From contig NZ_JAASQJ010000004.1 in assembly GCF_011762185.1 (NCBI RefSeq), forward strand, positions 248,001-312,000: a stretch of DNA of 64,000 nucleotides, given 5' to 3'. Position 1 is the stretch's first letter. The number at the start of each line of letters is the position of its first letter. A program made the translations under genes and the position numbers. Below the pieces are notes generated by a model that worked only from the letters and a program-made list of their open reading frames with translations, was not told the DNA's origin and ran no database searches. Shown in pieces: positions 25,320-34,178 of this stretch. This DNA comes from Dyadobacter arcticus. Lineage in GTDB: Bacteria > Bacteroidota > Bacteroidia > Cytophagales > Spirosomataceae.

Positions 25320-26891
25320 TTAACGCGCGTACGCAACTGAACGCATTTCCCGGATCACTGTAATCTTGATCTGCCCGGGATACTGCATTTCTTTTTCGAT
25401 TTTTTGTGAAATATCAAATGAGAGCATACCAGCTTTTTCATCCGAAACATTATCTGCATCAATAATGACGCGTAATTCGCGACCGGCCTGGATCGCATAA
25501 CATTTTTCTACACCTTCAAATGACATCGCCATATTTTCCAGATCACGAAGCCGCTGAATGTAAGATTCCATCATTTCTCGGCGTGCACCCGGGCGTGATC
25601 CAGAAATGGCATCGCAAACCTGAATGATAGGGGATAAAATGCTCGTCATTTCAATCTCATCATGGTGAGCTCCAATTGCGTTACACACTTCGGGGTTCTC
25701 TTTATATTTCTTAGCAAGTTCCATGCCCAGGATCGCGTGCGGAAGATCTGATTCTTCCGGCCATACTTTTCCAATATCGTGCAGAAGTCCAGCTCTTTTG
25801 GCCAATTTAGTATTAAGGCCAAGTTCTGATGCCATTGTAGCACAAAGTTTTGCCACCTCACGTGAATGTTGAAGCAAATTTTGTCCGTAAGAAGACCTAA
25901 ATCGCATGCGGCCGATCATTTTCACCAGTTCGGGATGTAAACCATGTATGCCCATATCGATGACCGTCCTTTCACCGATCTCCACGATCTCGTCATCGAT
26001 GTTTTTACGTGTTTTTGCAACGACTTCTTCAATCCTTGCAGGGTGTATCCGACCGTCCTGTACCAGTCGGTGAAGTGACAGCCTGGCTATCTCTCTCCTT
26101 ACGGGATCAAACCCGGAAATTACAATGGCTTCCGGCGTATCATCCACGATAATCTCCACTCCGGTAGCGGCTTCCAGAGCGCGGATGTTGCGGCCCTCTC
26201 TACCAATGATCTTTCCTTTTATATCGTCGTTTTCGATGTTGAAAACCGAAACGCAGTTTTCGATTGCATGTTCTGCTGCGGTGCGCTGGATGGTCTCGAT
26301 CACAATTTTCTTCGCTTCTTTTGTCGCAGTGAGGCGGGCTTCTTCCATTGCACTTTTCACATAAGAGCCTGCCCTAGTATCGGCTTCCGCTTTAAGCGCG
26401 TCCACCAATTGATCGCGTGCCTGATCTGCGGTAAGATTTGCGATTTTTTCGAGTTGAATAACTTGTTGCTGTAAGGATTTTTCAGCCTCTTCCCTGCGCT
26501 TGGTGGCCGTTTCAAGTTGTTGCGTAAGGTTCGTTTTGAGCGTTTCCAGTTCATTTTCGCGACGCTTGTTCTGCTCCATGGTCTGGTTCATACTCTGTTC
26601 GCGCTGTTTCAGCTTTTGCTCATTGGTCTGAAGAATGACCCGCTTCTTATTAGCATCTTCTTCAAATTCTGTCTTAAGACGCAGGTATTTTTCTTTTGCT
26701 TCAAGAATACGGTCCTTTTTGATGTTTTCGGCAGCACTCTCAGCGTTACGCAGAATTTCGGCTGCCCTTTCCTGGGCCTCTTTGTCTTTTTGGTCGAAAG
26801 ATCTCTTGAAAATGTATTTACCTGCGAAAATACCTACGCCTATGGCAATGATATCAGACAGGATGATGATGAAAAACTGAGAATTTGACAT
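25320..26891 (-). CDS. rny: Ribonuclease Y
   Basis: A 523-residue endoribonuclease that starts mRNA decay from the membrane. The order is a single N-terminal transmembrane helix (FFIIILSDIIAIGVGIFAGKYI), a long coiled coil (about residues 30-200), a KH domain with the GKIIGREGRNIRALEAATGVEI loop, and an HD phosphohydrolase domain with LLHDIGKVWPEESDLPHAI and EVCNAIGAHHDEIEM. This is the full family architecture and length. It lies 119 bases downstream of zapA in the same direction, a neighbourhood seen in other Bacteroidota. Confidence 0.95.
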   Translation of the reverse strand: MSNSQFFIIILSDIIAIGVGIFAGKYIFKRSFDQKDKEAQERAAEILRNAESAAENIKKDRILEAKEKYLRLKTEFEEDANKKRVILQTNEQKLKQREQSMNQTMEQNKRRENELETLKTNLTQQLETATKRREEAEKSLQQQVIQLEKIANLTADQARDQLVDALKAEADTRAGSYVKSAMEEARLTATKEAKKIVIETIQRTAAEHAIENCVSVFNIENDDIKGKIIGREGRNIRALEAATGVEIIVDDTPEAIVISGFDPVRREIARLSLHRLVQDGRIHPARIEEVVAKTRKNIDDEIVEIGERTVIDMGIHGLHPELVKMIGRMRFRSSYGQNLLQHSREVAKLCATMASELGLNTKLAKRAGLLHDIGKVWPEESDLPHAILGMELAKKYKENPEVCNAIGAHHDEIEMTSILSPIIQVCDAISGSRPGARREMMESYIQRLRDLENMAMSFEGVEKCYAIQAGRELRVIIDADNVSDEKAGMLSFDISQKIEKEMQYPGQIKITVIREMRSVAYAR

Positions 26892-27009
26892 TTTAATTAA
26901 GGTTATATATAGTTGGTTTTACCAAACTACACCCGCGTCAAATGCCGAAAAAGGAAGATATTGAAAACTATAAAGAAGATTCTAAATTAAAGGTCACGTG
27001 TATAGCCGC

Positions 27010-27321
27010 TTAGCTCTCAATCGCACTGGTTACTGTTTCATCCAGTTTTTCAACTCGGTTCTTAAAAGCCATGATTACATTGTTCATTTGCTCCTGGTTC
27101 CTTTGCAGTGCTACCAAACACTCAATGGACGTAAGGGCAATTGCCTCAATATCGCCGTATACTTTTCCTCTTAATTTATGCTGTTGCACACGTTGCAAGA
27201 AAACCTCATACCCTTCCCTGTAGAATTTCTCCTGATCCGCCGGAACGCTCAGTTTGAAACCTCTGTCCAGCAGTTTTATAAAGACAGAAACATCAGGATT
27301 AGGTATTTTGCTTTTTGTCAT
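27010..27321 (-). CDS. zapA: Cell division protein ZapA
   Basis: A 103-residue protein with the ZapA N-terminal globular domain (SVFIKLLDRGFKLSVPADQEKFYREGYEVFLQRVQQHKLRGKVYGDIEAIALTSIECLVAL) and a C-terminal coiled coil (NQEQMNNVIMAFKNRVEKLDETVTSA). ZapA tetramers bundle FtsZ filaments at the septum. It overlaps the upstream coiled-coil gene by 4 bases and probably works with it. Confidence 0.88.
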   Translation of the reverse strand: MTKSKIPNPDVSVFIKLLDRGFKLSVPADQEKFYREGYEVFLQRVQQHKLRGKVYGDIEAIALTSIECLVALQRNQEQMNNVIMAFKNRVEKLDETVTSAIES

Positions 27322-27662
27322 AAGGTATCTTCAAGCAACTTAATGCACTTATCAATCTCTTGGATAGATCTTTCAACTGTCTCTTTCAACTCGGCAATTC
27401 CGCTTGTTGGTGTCAGCTTACTAGTGACAATTTTAGCGAAATTTTTGGACTTATTAAAGTCTTTTTCCAAACTAGAGTGTTTTTTCTTCAATTCCTTTGC
27501 TTCTTCCTTGAGTTTGATATTCGTCGAACGGAGCTCCGCATTTTCCCGCAAAAGCTCTGAATTTGCCCAACTCAATTTTTCCTTTGAGTTGATTAGGAAC
27601 TCGACTTTTTTTTCAAGGTCGGATAACTTGTGTTCAATAATGCGTTCAATGCTCCTTTCCAT
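27318..27662 (-). CDS. ZapB-like coiled-coil protein
   Basis: A 114-residue protein that is almost entirely coiled coil: HKLSDLEKKVEFLINSKEKLSWANSELLRENAELRSTNIKLKEEAKELKKKHSSLEKDF, followed by a short non-coiled stretch (TSKLTPTSGIAELKETVE) and another helix. The length and overlap with zapA suggest the Bacteroidota analogue of ZapB, which links ZapA rings to other division factors. There is no sequence signature beyond the coil, so function rests on context. It starts 42 bases downstream of pheT and is probably part of one transcript with pheT, zapA and rny. Confidence 0.75.
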   Translation of the reverse strand: MERSIERIIEHKLSDLEKKVEFLINSKEKLSWANSELLRENAELRSTNIKLKEEAKELKKKHSSLEKDFNKSKNFAKIVTSKLTPTSGIAELKETVERSIQEIDKCIKLLEDTL

Positions 27663-27704
27663 TTTCGAACCTTAAAATTTCCGTCAAAGCAAATTTATCT
27701 TACG

Positions 27705-30173
27705 TCATTTTCGGATCACTGCCTCAAACTCACGTTCGTATGCCGAAATTAATTTTTGCATGGATTTATCAATCACCTTGTCTGTTAATGTCTGCTGGTC
27801 CTCCTGCAAAATGAAACTGATTGAATAGGATTTTTTCCCGTCCAGGTTTGCGCCTTCGTAAACATCAAAAACATTTACAGAGCGAAGCAGTTGTCGTTCT
27901 GTCTTATATGCGATCTGCCGCAATTCTTCAAAGGTTATTTTTTTATCCACAACCACCGAAAGGTCCCTTCTCACCTCAGGAAATTTTGAAACTTCTTTGT
28001 ACTCAACCGCGGAGTTGTACTGACGAAGCAGATATTCCCAATCAAAGTCAGCGAAAAAGATCTGAGCTTTGATGTCTAGCTTTTTAGTCAGTGTATTTTG
28101 CAGCAAACCAAAAGAAACGACCGGTTTTTTGTTAGCTAAAATTGTAATGCCATATTTGAAGATAACATTATCGGCCTCTTGCTTTTCAATTTCTTTAATT
28201 TTTAAAGCCGTAAGTACCTGATTAACTAATGCTGCAAGATCATGAAAAACGACATCACGCGATTTCTCAAACCAACTTTCCTGTTGAAAGTTACCGGTCA
28301 GAAAAATGGATAGCCTTTCTTTTTCGACAAACTTCTCGTTGACGTCATGATAGGTCTTACCAAATTCGAAAAGTTTCAGATCGCGCTGGCGGCGATTGCT
28401 ATTGTAAGCAATTACTTCAAGACCCGAAAAAATCAATGTCTGGCGCATTACCGAGAGATCCTCGCTCAGATAATTAAGAATCTTGACTGGGTTACCCAGC
28501 AAACTTTCACTATTTAAAGTCTGATATTCGGGTTTGGTCAGCGAATTATTGATCATTTCATTGAATCCATTCGCGACCAGCAATTCGGCCACACGCAGTT
28601 TTAATTTTTCGGGATCATTAAGAGGGAAGTCGGAAAGGAAATCAGAGCTCATTGCTTCGGAAAGCTCAACCTGCCCGAAGCCATAAATGCGAAGGATTTC
28701 TTCAATCACATCTGCTTCTCGCTGCACGTCGACGCGGTAAGGCGGGACAATGGCAGTGAATGTTGTTTCGGTTTCATTCTCAATCGCGATATCCAGGCTG
28801 GTAAGAGTGCTCTTTATGAATGCCTTATCAAGCGATTTTCCAATGAGCCTGTCAATGTTACGGTATTTCATTTCAACCCTGAAATCCTGAACCGGATACG
28901 GGTATATGTCGGTTATTTCCGATGACACAGTTCCTCCGGCAACTTCCTGAATCAGCAAAGCTGCTCGTTTCAATGCGTAAACCGGCATGTTAGGGTCGGT
29001 ACCCCGTTCGAAACGGAATGAAGAGTCCGTTTTTAAGCCAAATCGTTGGGCGGTTTTGCGCACCCAGATCGGTGAGAAATAAGCTGATTCAAGAAATATA
29101 GATGTCGTTTCACTCGTCACGCCGGAGGTAAGTCCGCCAAAAACGCCTGCAATGCACATGGGTTCCGGATTCCCGTCGGTACCTTCATTGCAGATCATCA
29201 GATCAGTATCTGAAATTTTTCTCTCAATTCCATCCAATGTAAAGAATGGCGTATCTGACGGTACGGTCGTGACAATGACCTTCTTTCCTAAAATTTTATT
29301 CGTATCAAAAGCATGCAAAGGCTGGCCTAATTCATGACATATATAATTGGTAACGTCGACAATGTTGTTGATGGAACGTATGCCGATGGTTTGTAGCCGC
29401 TGTTTAAGCCAGGCTGGGGATTCGGTAACTGTCAATCCAGAAATACTCAGACCAACGTACCTGGGACAAGCTTCTGTATTTCTGACTTCAATCTGAATTG
29501 GGGAACCTTGATCAGATCCCATGTACCACACTTCTGATTCAGCAGTTTTATGAGTGAAAACCGGATTGTCAACATTAGGCAGGTTAACAGGACGATTTAA
29601 AACGGCTTTCAAATCTCTGGCGACACCAAAATGGGAGGCAGCGTCAGCACGGTTTGGCGTCAAACCGATTTCAATCAGATAATCAGATGAAGTCCCAAAA
29701 TATTCACTGGCGGATGTTCCATTGGGTAAGTCAGTATCTAAAACCAGGATGCCATCGTGCGATGTGCCAATGCCAAGTTCGTCTTCCGCGCAAATCATTC
29801 CTTCCGATACAGCACCTCGTATCTTTGATCTTTTCAGAACCAGCGGCTGATCGCTGCCAATGGGATGAAGCACAGCGCCTACCGTAGCGACGATTACTTT
29901 TTGTCCGGCTGCAACATTGGGAGCTCCGCAAACAATTGAAAGTGGGGTTTCAATGCCCACATCAACAGTGGTAATGTTAAGACGATCTGCTTCCGGATGT
30001 TTTTCGCAAGTAAGGACTTCTCCAATTACCACCCCGTTCAGCCCTCCTTTGATGGATTCAATTTCTTCTATTCCTTCGACTTCCAAACCGGTCGCCGTCA
30101 ATAATTTACCGATTTCTTCGGGTGTTTCTGTGATTTCAATTAAGTCTTTAAGCCACTTATAAGAGATCTTCAT
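27705..30173 (-). CDS. pheT: Phenylalanyl-tRNA synthetase beta subunit
   Basis: An 822-residue PheRS beta chain. The order is a tRNA-binding OB fold (VVIGEVLTCEKHPEADRLNITTVDVG), the B3/B4 editing domain (SPAWLKQRLQTIGIRSINNIVDVTNYICHELGQPLHAFDTNKI), B5 (VIEEILRIYGFGQVEL), the class II-like core and the C-terminal FDX-ACB anticodon-binding domain (KFPEVRRDLSVVVDKKITFEELRQIA). It pairs with PheS, encoded elsewhere, to charge tRNA-Phe and to edit Tyr-tRNA. The gene starts only 12 bases after a strong terminator on the same strand. Confidence 0.97.
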   Translation of the reverse strand: MKISYKWLKDLIEITETPEEIGKLLTATGLEVEGIEEIESIKGGLNGVVIGEVLTCEKHPEADRLNITTVDVGIETPLSIVCGAPNVAAGQKVIVATVGAVLHPIGSDQPLVLKRSKIRGAVSEGMICAEDELGIGTSHDGILVLDTDLPNGTSASEYFGTSSDYLIEIGLTPNRADAASHFGVARDLKAVLNRPVNLPNVDNPVFTHKTAESEVWYMGSDQGSPIQIEVRNTEACPRYVGLSISGLTVTESPAWLKQRLQTIGIRSINNIVDVTNYICHELGQPLHAFDTNKILGKKVIVTTVPSDTPFFTLDGIERKISDTDLMICNEGTDGNPEPMCIAGVFGGLTSGVTSETTSIFLESAYFSPIWVRKTAQRFGLKTDSSFRFERGTDPNMPVYALKRAALLIQEVAGGTVSSEITDIYPYPVQDFRVEMKYRNIDRLIGKSLDKAFIKSTLTSLDIAIENETETTFTAIVPPYRVDVQREADVIEEILRIYGFGQVELSEAMSSDFLSDFPLNDPEKLKLRVAELLVANGFNEMINNSLTKPEYQTLNSESLLGNPVKILNYLSEDLSVMRQTLIFSGLEVIAYNSNRRQRDLKLFEFGKTYHDVNEKFVEKERLSIFLTGNFQQESWFEKSRDVVFHDLAALVNQVLTALKIKEIEKQEADNVIFKYGITILANKKPVVSFGLLQNTLTKKLDIKAQIFFADFDWEYLLRQYNSAVEYKEVSKFPEVRRDLSVVVDKKITFEELRQIAYKTERQLLRSVNVFDVYEGANLDGKKSYSISFILQEDQQTLTDKVIDKSMQKLISAYEREFEAVIRK

Positions 30174-30184
30174 GCAAATGCTTT

Positions 30185-30225
30185 AAAAAGTAGAAAGACA
30201 GACATTAAAGAGTCTGTCTTTCTAC
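30185..30225 (-). terminator. Strong terminator upstream of pheT
   Basis: GTAGAAAGACAGAC (30190-30203) and GTCTGTCTTTCTAC (30212-30225) are exact 14-base complements with an 8-base loop; on the - strand a run of five T follows. It ends the transcript of the NTF2-like gene. It lies 12 bases from the pheT start, and a TATTTTTG element (30225-30232, - strand) abuts it. Confidence 0.85.
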
Positions 30226-30239
30226 AAAAATAATGAAAA

Positions 30240-30614
30240 CTACTGAGCGGGTGCTACATCATAGATGAATTGCTCGCTAACAATCTTGCCATCAGCGACT
30301 TTGTATATCGAAATTTCTTCCATCGGCGACCTTCCAATTCCTTTGAAGGTGACATCCATGGTAAGGCTAATTGCGAAATAGTTGCCTGCTACAACCGGGT
30401 CGGAAAGCTCCTGGCCATGAAACTCTTCGATCATTGCCTGAAATTGATTTCCTTTCTCAATTATCTTATCCAATCCTTGTACCCAGACCTCTCCGGGAGA
30501 TCCTTCTGGTTCGATACTGATTGCATCGTCAGCATATAATTCCTTTTGTGCGTGCTCATATTTGTTCTCGCGGCATAGTTCTACAAGGCGTTCTGCAATT
30601 TCGGTAGTTGTCAT
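30240..30614 (-). CDS. NTF2-like (SnoaL-type) protein
   Basis: A 124-residue single-domain protein with the cone-shaped NTF2/SnoaL fold pattern: an N-terminal helix (TTEIAERLVELCRENKYEHAQKELYADDAISIEP), a second helix (LDKIIEKGNQFQAMIEEFHGQEL) and antiparallel strands (YFAISLTMDVTFKGIGRSPMEEISIYKVADGKIVSEQFIYD). These small proteins act as isomerases, hydrolases or binding proteins, and the specific role cannot be told. It stands alone on the - strand between a DUF1684 protein and pheT. Confidence 0.7.
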   Translation of the reverse strand: MTTTEIAERLVELCRENKYEHAQKELYADDAISIEPEGSPGEVWVQGLDKIIEKGNQFQAMIEEFHGQELSDPVVAGNYFAISLTMDVTFKGIGRSPMEEISIYKVADGKIVSEQFIYDVAPAQ

Positions 30615-30696
30615 GATCTGTTGTTTTATTTGGACGGTAATGTAATATTTTAGAAATCAGTAGTTCAATTATTTAAATGAATAATTCATTAAATTT

Positions 30697-31353
30697 CTAC
30701 TTGTGCACAGACGCCTCTGTAAGCTCGCCTGCCTGAACTGCTACGGTTAAAACGTTTTCTTCAGGCGGTACCGGGCAGGCGTACGTTGGCTGATAAACGC
30801 AATAAGGATTATATGCTTTATTAAAATCCAGTAAAATGGTGTTGTTTTTGATTTCAGAAATGGGATAATCCAAATAACGGCCACCACCATATGTTTCTTT
30901 TCCGCTTGTGACGTCTTTGAATAGCACGGAAATAACATTCTCATTTTTTAACAACAATAACTTTTGAGCCTCGCCGCCGATTGTAAAATTAGCATAGCCG
31001 TATTTCTCATATTTTTCGGAAGTGCTGTCTGTATATTTTATAACCACTTCTTTATCATCCTTCATGTAAGGAGTAATGTTTGCCCGGATTCGAAAGGACA
31101 AGTCCGGCTCAAAGTAATGTAATCCATGAAAAGCCTCCTTATCTGCAATCGGAGAATCCTTTGCAGTTTTGAATTGTTCATCCTTCGCTTCCCGCTCTTC
31201 GCGGATTTTTGCCTTATATTGTTCGGGGTTAGCAGCTATCAAATCGTCGTCAGCAGAGCTGGTCGTTCCCGAGAAATTTTCGACGACAAAATAGGCCAGA
31301 ATCGCTATTAGCATTGCGATTGTGCTGTAACGGATCAGTTTATTTTTAAACAT
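30697..31353 (-). CDS. DUF1684 membrane-anchored protein
   Basis: A 218-residue protein with one N-terminal helix (YSTIAMLIAILAYFVVENF) and a periplasmic DUF1684 domain. Characteristic phrases are DSPIADKEAFHGLHYFEPDLSFRIRA, TYGGGRYLDYP, ILLDFNKAYNPYCVYQPTYACPVPPEENVLTVAVQAGE. The tyrosine/cysteine-rich end suggests a metal or ligand pocket. Function is unknown. It is monocistronic on the - strand, with a TAAGTTTG -7 element (31382-31389) 29 bases upstream. Confidence 0.8.
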   Translation of the reverse strand: MFKNKLIRYSTIAMLIAILAYFVVENFSGTTSSADDDLIAANPEQYKAKIREEREAKDEQFKTAKDSPIADKEAFHGLHYFEPDLSFRIRANITPYMKDDKEVVIKYTDSTSEKYEKYGYANFTIGGEAQKLLLLKNENVISVLFKDVTSGKETYGGGRYLDYPISEIKNNTILLDFNKAYNPYCVYQPTYACPVPPEENVLTVAVQAGELTEASVHK

Positions 31354-31381
31354 AATGGTTCAATATATTGTAACAGGTCTG

Positions 31382-31389
31382 CAAACTTA
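31382..31389 (-). promoter_or_regulatory. -7 element for DUF1684 gene (candidate)
   Basis: On the - strand the sequence reads TAAGTTTG, an exact TAnnTTTG match 29 bases before the start codon. The -33 region is T-rich but has no clear TTG at the best spacing. Confidence 0.4.
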
Positions 31390-31538
31390 CGTGATAAGAC
31401 AGCTTTGAAAAAGTATCGGATGGTTATTTACTTTTTTATGATAATTTTGAAACTTCACGTCAGGCCTTTGGGGTATGTTGATTGAAATATCCCTAAATTG
31501 ACCTGGCAAATCATTAAACAAAATACCTGACCCGTCAT

Positions 31539-31916
31539 ATGTCATACACAAAACGAGTACTCATTGCTGAAGACAGTTCTGTTATTCAAAATCTGGCAAG
31601 GAAGATTCTGGAATTTCAACATTACGAAATTACTTCTGTCAAAAATGGAGAACAAGTTTTGCAACTCCTTGAAAAAGAAGATTTTGATATCATTTTGCTG
31701 GATATCAATATGCCTGTGATGGATGGGATGGAGTGTGCGAAAAGCATTCGCAAATTGCCGAATGAAAAAACGGCAAAGACACCGATTGTAGCAATAACCG
31801 GTAACGCCAAGAATTATTCAGAAGAAGATTTCAAACAAGCAGGATTTGATGATGCGCTGATGAAGCCTTTGAATTTTGACCGTCTGGTTGAAGTGGTGGC
31901 GCATTTGACAGAATAA
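31539..31916 (+). CDS. Single-domain response regulator (CheY-like)
   Basis: A 125-residue receiver domain without an output domain. Acidic residues Glu11-Asp12, phosphoacceptor Asp55 in LLDINMPVMDG, the conserved Thr/Ser in IVAITGNA and Lys near 107 in ALMKPLN are all present. It would be phosphorylated by a histidine kinase, or take part in a phosphorelay with hybrid kinases, which are common in Bacteroidota. No kinase is adjacent. Its stop is 6 bases from the start of the hydrolase gene, so they are likely co-transcribed. Confidence 0.85.
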   Translation: MSYTKRVLIAEDSSVIQNLARKILEFQHYEITSVKNGEQVLQLLEKEDFDIILLDINMPVMDGMECAKSIRKLPNEKTAKTPIVAITGNAKNYSEEDFKQAGFDDALMKPLNFDRLVEVVAHLTE

Positions 31917-31921
31917 ACCTA

Positions 31922-32683
31922 ATGAGGATTACATTTTTAGGAACCGGCACATCGCAGGGGATACCCGTTATCGCCTGCGAATGTGCCGTTTGCCGTTCTA
32001 CTGACCCACATAATAAGCGTTTAAGGACTTCCGTCTGGATACAGGAACAAGGTAAATCTTTTGTCATTGATACCGGTCCCGATTTCAGGCAACAAATGCT
32101 CCGGGCAAATGTGAAGCATCTGGACGCTGCCATTTTCACCCATCAACACAAAGATCACACAGCCGGACTCGACGATATTCGCGCCTTCAACCATATCCAG
32201 CAAAGGGATATGCCATTGTATGGCCGACAAGAAGTGCTAAATCAAATCCGCAGTGAATTTGCTTACGCTTTCTCTGAGAAACGATACCCGGGTGTCCCTT
32301 CCTTTGATCTTCATCCAATTCAAAATGAGCCTTTTGAATGTGATGGCGTATCGTTTACGCCAATAGAAGTAATGCATCATAAACTTGCCGTATATGGGTA
32401 CCGAATTGGTGACTTTACTTATGTTACGGATGCCAACTTTATTTCAGAGCAGGAGCAGGATAAAATCAAAGGCTCTCAAATCCTTGTTCTGGATACGCTC
32501 CAAAAAGAACCGCATTTATCCCACTTTACACTTTCCCAGGCACTAGACTTAATTGATAAATTGAATGTGCCGCACGCTTTTTTGACGCATATCAGTCATA
32601 AACTTGGCCTTCACGCCGAAATTGAAAGCGAACTCCCGCCGCATGTGCATCTTGCGTACGACGGGTTGGTTTTGAATTTGTAG
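31922..32683 (+). CDS. PhnP-like MBL-fold metallo-hydrolase
   Basis: A 253-residue beta-lactamase-fold hydrolase. The metal motif THQHKDH (73-79) and the later DTLQKEPHLSHF and FLTHISHKLG supply further ligands; a second cysteine group ACECAVC (C19, C21, C24) matches the structural zinc site of PhnP. PhnP hydrolyses cyclic ribose phosphates; the relatives in Bacteroidota lack other phosphonate genes and are probably general phosphodiesterases, so the exact substrate is open. It is the second gene of a two-gene unit with the response regulator. Confidence 0.82.
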   Translation: MRITFLGTGTSQGIPVIACECAVCRSTDPHNKRLRTSVWIQEQGKSFVIDTGPDFRQQMLRANVKHLDAAIFTHQHKDHTAGLDDIRAFNHIQQRDMPLYGRQEVLNQIRSEFAYAFSEKRYPGVPSFDLHPIQNEPFECDGVSFTPIEVMHHKLAVYGYRIGDFTYVTDANFISEQEQDKIKGSQILVLDTLQKEPHLSHFTLSQALDLIDKLNVPHAFLTHISHKLGLHAEIESELPPHVHLAYDGLVLNL

Positions 32684-32687
32684 ACTT

Positions 32688-32749
32688 AGACTTACCAAGT
32701 CTCAAAGACTTAACGATTCTCCATATATGCGACGAGACTTGGCAAGTCT
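32688..32749. repeat. Palindromic repeat pair AGACTTRCCAAGTCT
   Basis: AGACTTACCAAGTCTC (32688-32703) and GAGACTTGGCAAGTCT (32734-32749) are inverted copies with one mismatch, and each arm is itself a near-palindrome (AGACTT and AAGTCT). The element fills the 66-base gap between convergent genes and may serve as a terminator for both. The form recalls dispersed REP-like elements. Confidence 0.65.
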
Positions 32750-33988
32750 TTATAAACCTTCGCTAATAAACTGCATCATCAATGCAGTCAAATATCCGCC
32801 GTAAGTACCTATGGCATAACCTAATATAGCTAACAAAACACCAACCGGGGCCAGGGACGGATGGAATGATGCCGCCACGACCGAAGCAGAAGCAGATCCG
32901 CCCACATTAGCCTGGCTACCGACCGCCAAGAAGAAAAAAGGTATTTTCAGCCACTTACAAACCCCGATCAGGATAATGCCATGAATCGAAATCCAGATAA
33001 GCCCAATCGCAAAAAGTCCTGGATTGTCAGCCACTGCGCCAAGATCCATTTGCATTCCTATGGTGGCAACCAGCACATACAAAAAGACGGTACCGAGTTT
33101 CGAAGCACCAACATATTCCAGTTTTCTAACGGGCGTCAGTGAAAGCAATATTCCAATGAGTGTGGCAATTGATATGACCCAGAAGAAGGAAGATGTGAGG
33201 CTGTATTTGGCAAGAAACGGAAAATTTTCAGACAAATAGGGAGTGATGATTTCGGCAAGACCGTGTGCAACGCCTGTTGCGCCAAAGCCTGCAGCAGCAA
33301 GAAAAATGTAATCCCGCACCAGAGGAATTTTTTCATTGCCTAATTGTTCCGAATCCAGATGATCCTTGACCTGGCCAACCTGACTGCTATCCGCCCCAAG
33401 CCATTTGTCGATTTTTGCCGACATTCCTGCCCCGTATATAAGCACAGCCATCCAAAGTTCTGCAATCAGCACGTCCACAGCCACCATCTGCGAGAATAAC
33501 TGGTCGCTTGGCTGGAAAACTTCCTTCAATGCAGTTTGATTCGCGCCGCCACCGATCCAGCTTCCTGCGATGGTTGCCAAACCACGCCAAACCGCATCTG
33601 CTCCTTCGCCGGCAACAGTCGGCGGACTTATTGATCCAACGATCCATAGCGCCGTTGGCCCGCCGATCATGATTCCCGCCGTTCCCACCAGCATTGCAAT
33701 GAGCGCTTTCGGACCCAATTTTGCCAGCGATTTCCAATCCATGCCAATTGTGAAGAGTATCAGGCACGCCGGTAGAAAGTATTTGGAAACAACGGGATAA
33801 AGTTGTGATGTGATGCCATTGATAATACCCAGTGAATTCAGCACCCCCGGGATGAAATAGCACAAAAGCAATGGCGGGATAACGTTGTAGAATCGCTTCC
33901 AACCGGCGCTTGCCAAAGAGGCTGTGTAGAAAATCGCGGCAAGTATCATCATCAGTATGCCGAGAACTACGGCGTCATTGGTAATCAT
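32750..33988 (-). CDS. DUF819 family membrane transporter
   Basis: A 412-residue protein with about ten transmembrane helices of the DUF819 (YjcL) family. Visible family features are IPPLLLCYFIPGVLNSLGII, LFTIGMDWKSLAKLGPKALIAML, the glycine-rich SWIGGGANQTALKEVF and the later GSQANVGGSASASVVAASFHPSLAPVGVLLAILGYAIGTYGG. The repeats suggest an inverted-repeat fold like that of sodium-coupled transporters. The substrate is unknown. It is monocistronic and ends at the palindromic repeat. Confidence 0.85.
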   Translation of the reverse strand: MITNDAVVLGILMMILAAIFYTASLASAGWKRFYNVIPPLLLCYFIPGVLNSLGIINGITSQLYPVVSKYFLPACLILFTIGMDWKSLAKLGPKALIAMLVGTAGIMIGGPTALWIVGSISPPTVAGEGADAVWRGLATIAGSWIGGGANQTALKEVFQPSDQLFSQMVAVDVLIAELWMAVLIYGAGMSAKIDKWLGADSSQVGQVKDHLDSEQLGNEKIPLVRDYIFLAAAGFGATGVAHGLAEIITPYLSENFPFLAKYSLTSSFFWVISIATLIGILLSLTPVRKLEYVGASKLGTVFLYVLVATIGMQMDLGAVADNPGLFAIGLIWISIHGIILIGVCKWLKIPFFFLAVGSQANVGGSASASVVAASFHPSLAPVGVLLAILGYAIGTYGGYLTALMMQFISEGL

Positions 33989-34041
33989 CAGATCGGCAGG
34001 GTAAAATCAGGTTGCGGGTAAAAATAGCCTAGTTTTAGTGG

Positions 34042-34093
34042 ATTCAGGGTTATCGTTACTATATAGCGAGCTCATTTTTTTAAAACCCTGAAT
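34042..34093. repeat. 10-bp inverted repeat between divergent DUF819 and iorA-like genes
   Basis: ATTCAGGGTT (34042-34051) and AACCCTGAAT (34084-34093) are exact complements separated by 32 bases. A third AGGGTT follows at 34105-34110. It lies in the 190-base divergent intergenic region and may be a regulator site. Confidence 0.4.
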
Positions 34094-34178
34094 ACTATAT
34101 CCATAGGGTTGTTAAAATGAATTTTTCTTGCGATATTTTACAACAACAATATTCACCGGAAATTTAAGATTGTAAACT

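Noticed and set aside
26892..27009. 6S RNA gene between zapA and rny
   Set aside because: The 118-base gap is too short for a typical 6S RNA, and no long bulged hairpin is visible.
27178..27675. 165-codon open frame on the + strand opposite zapA and the coiled-coil gene
   Set aside because: Mirror of coiled-coil codons, rich in Phe/Ser/Leu with no family features.
33387..33902. 171-codon - strand frame inside the DUF819 gene
   Set aside because: Same strand but another frame of a clear membrane protein; the product has no membrane or domain pattern.
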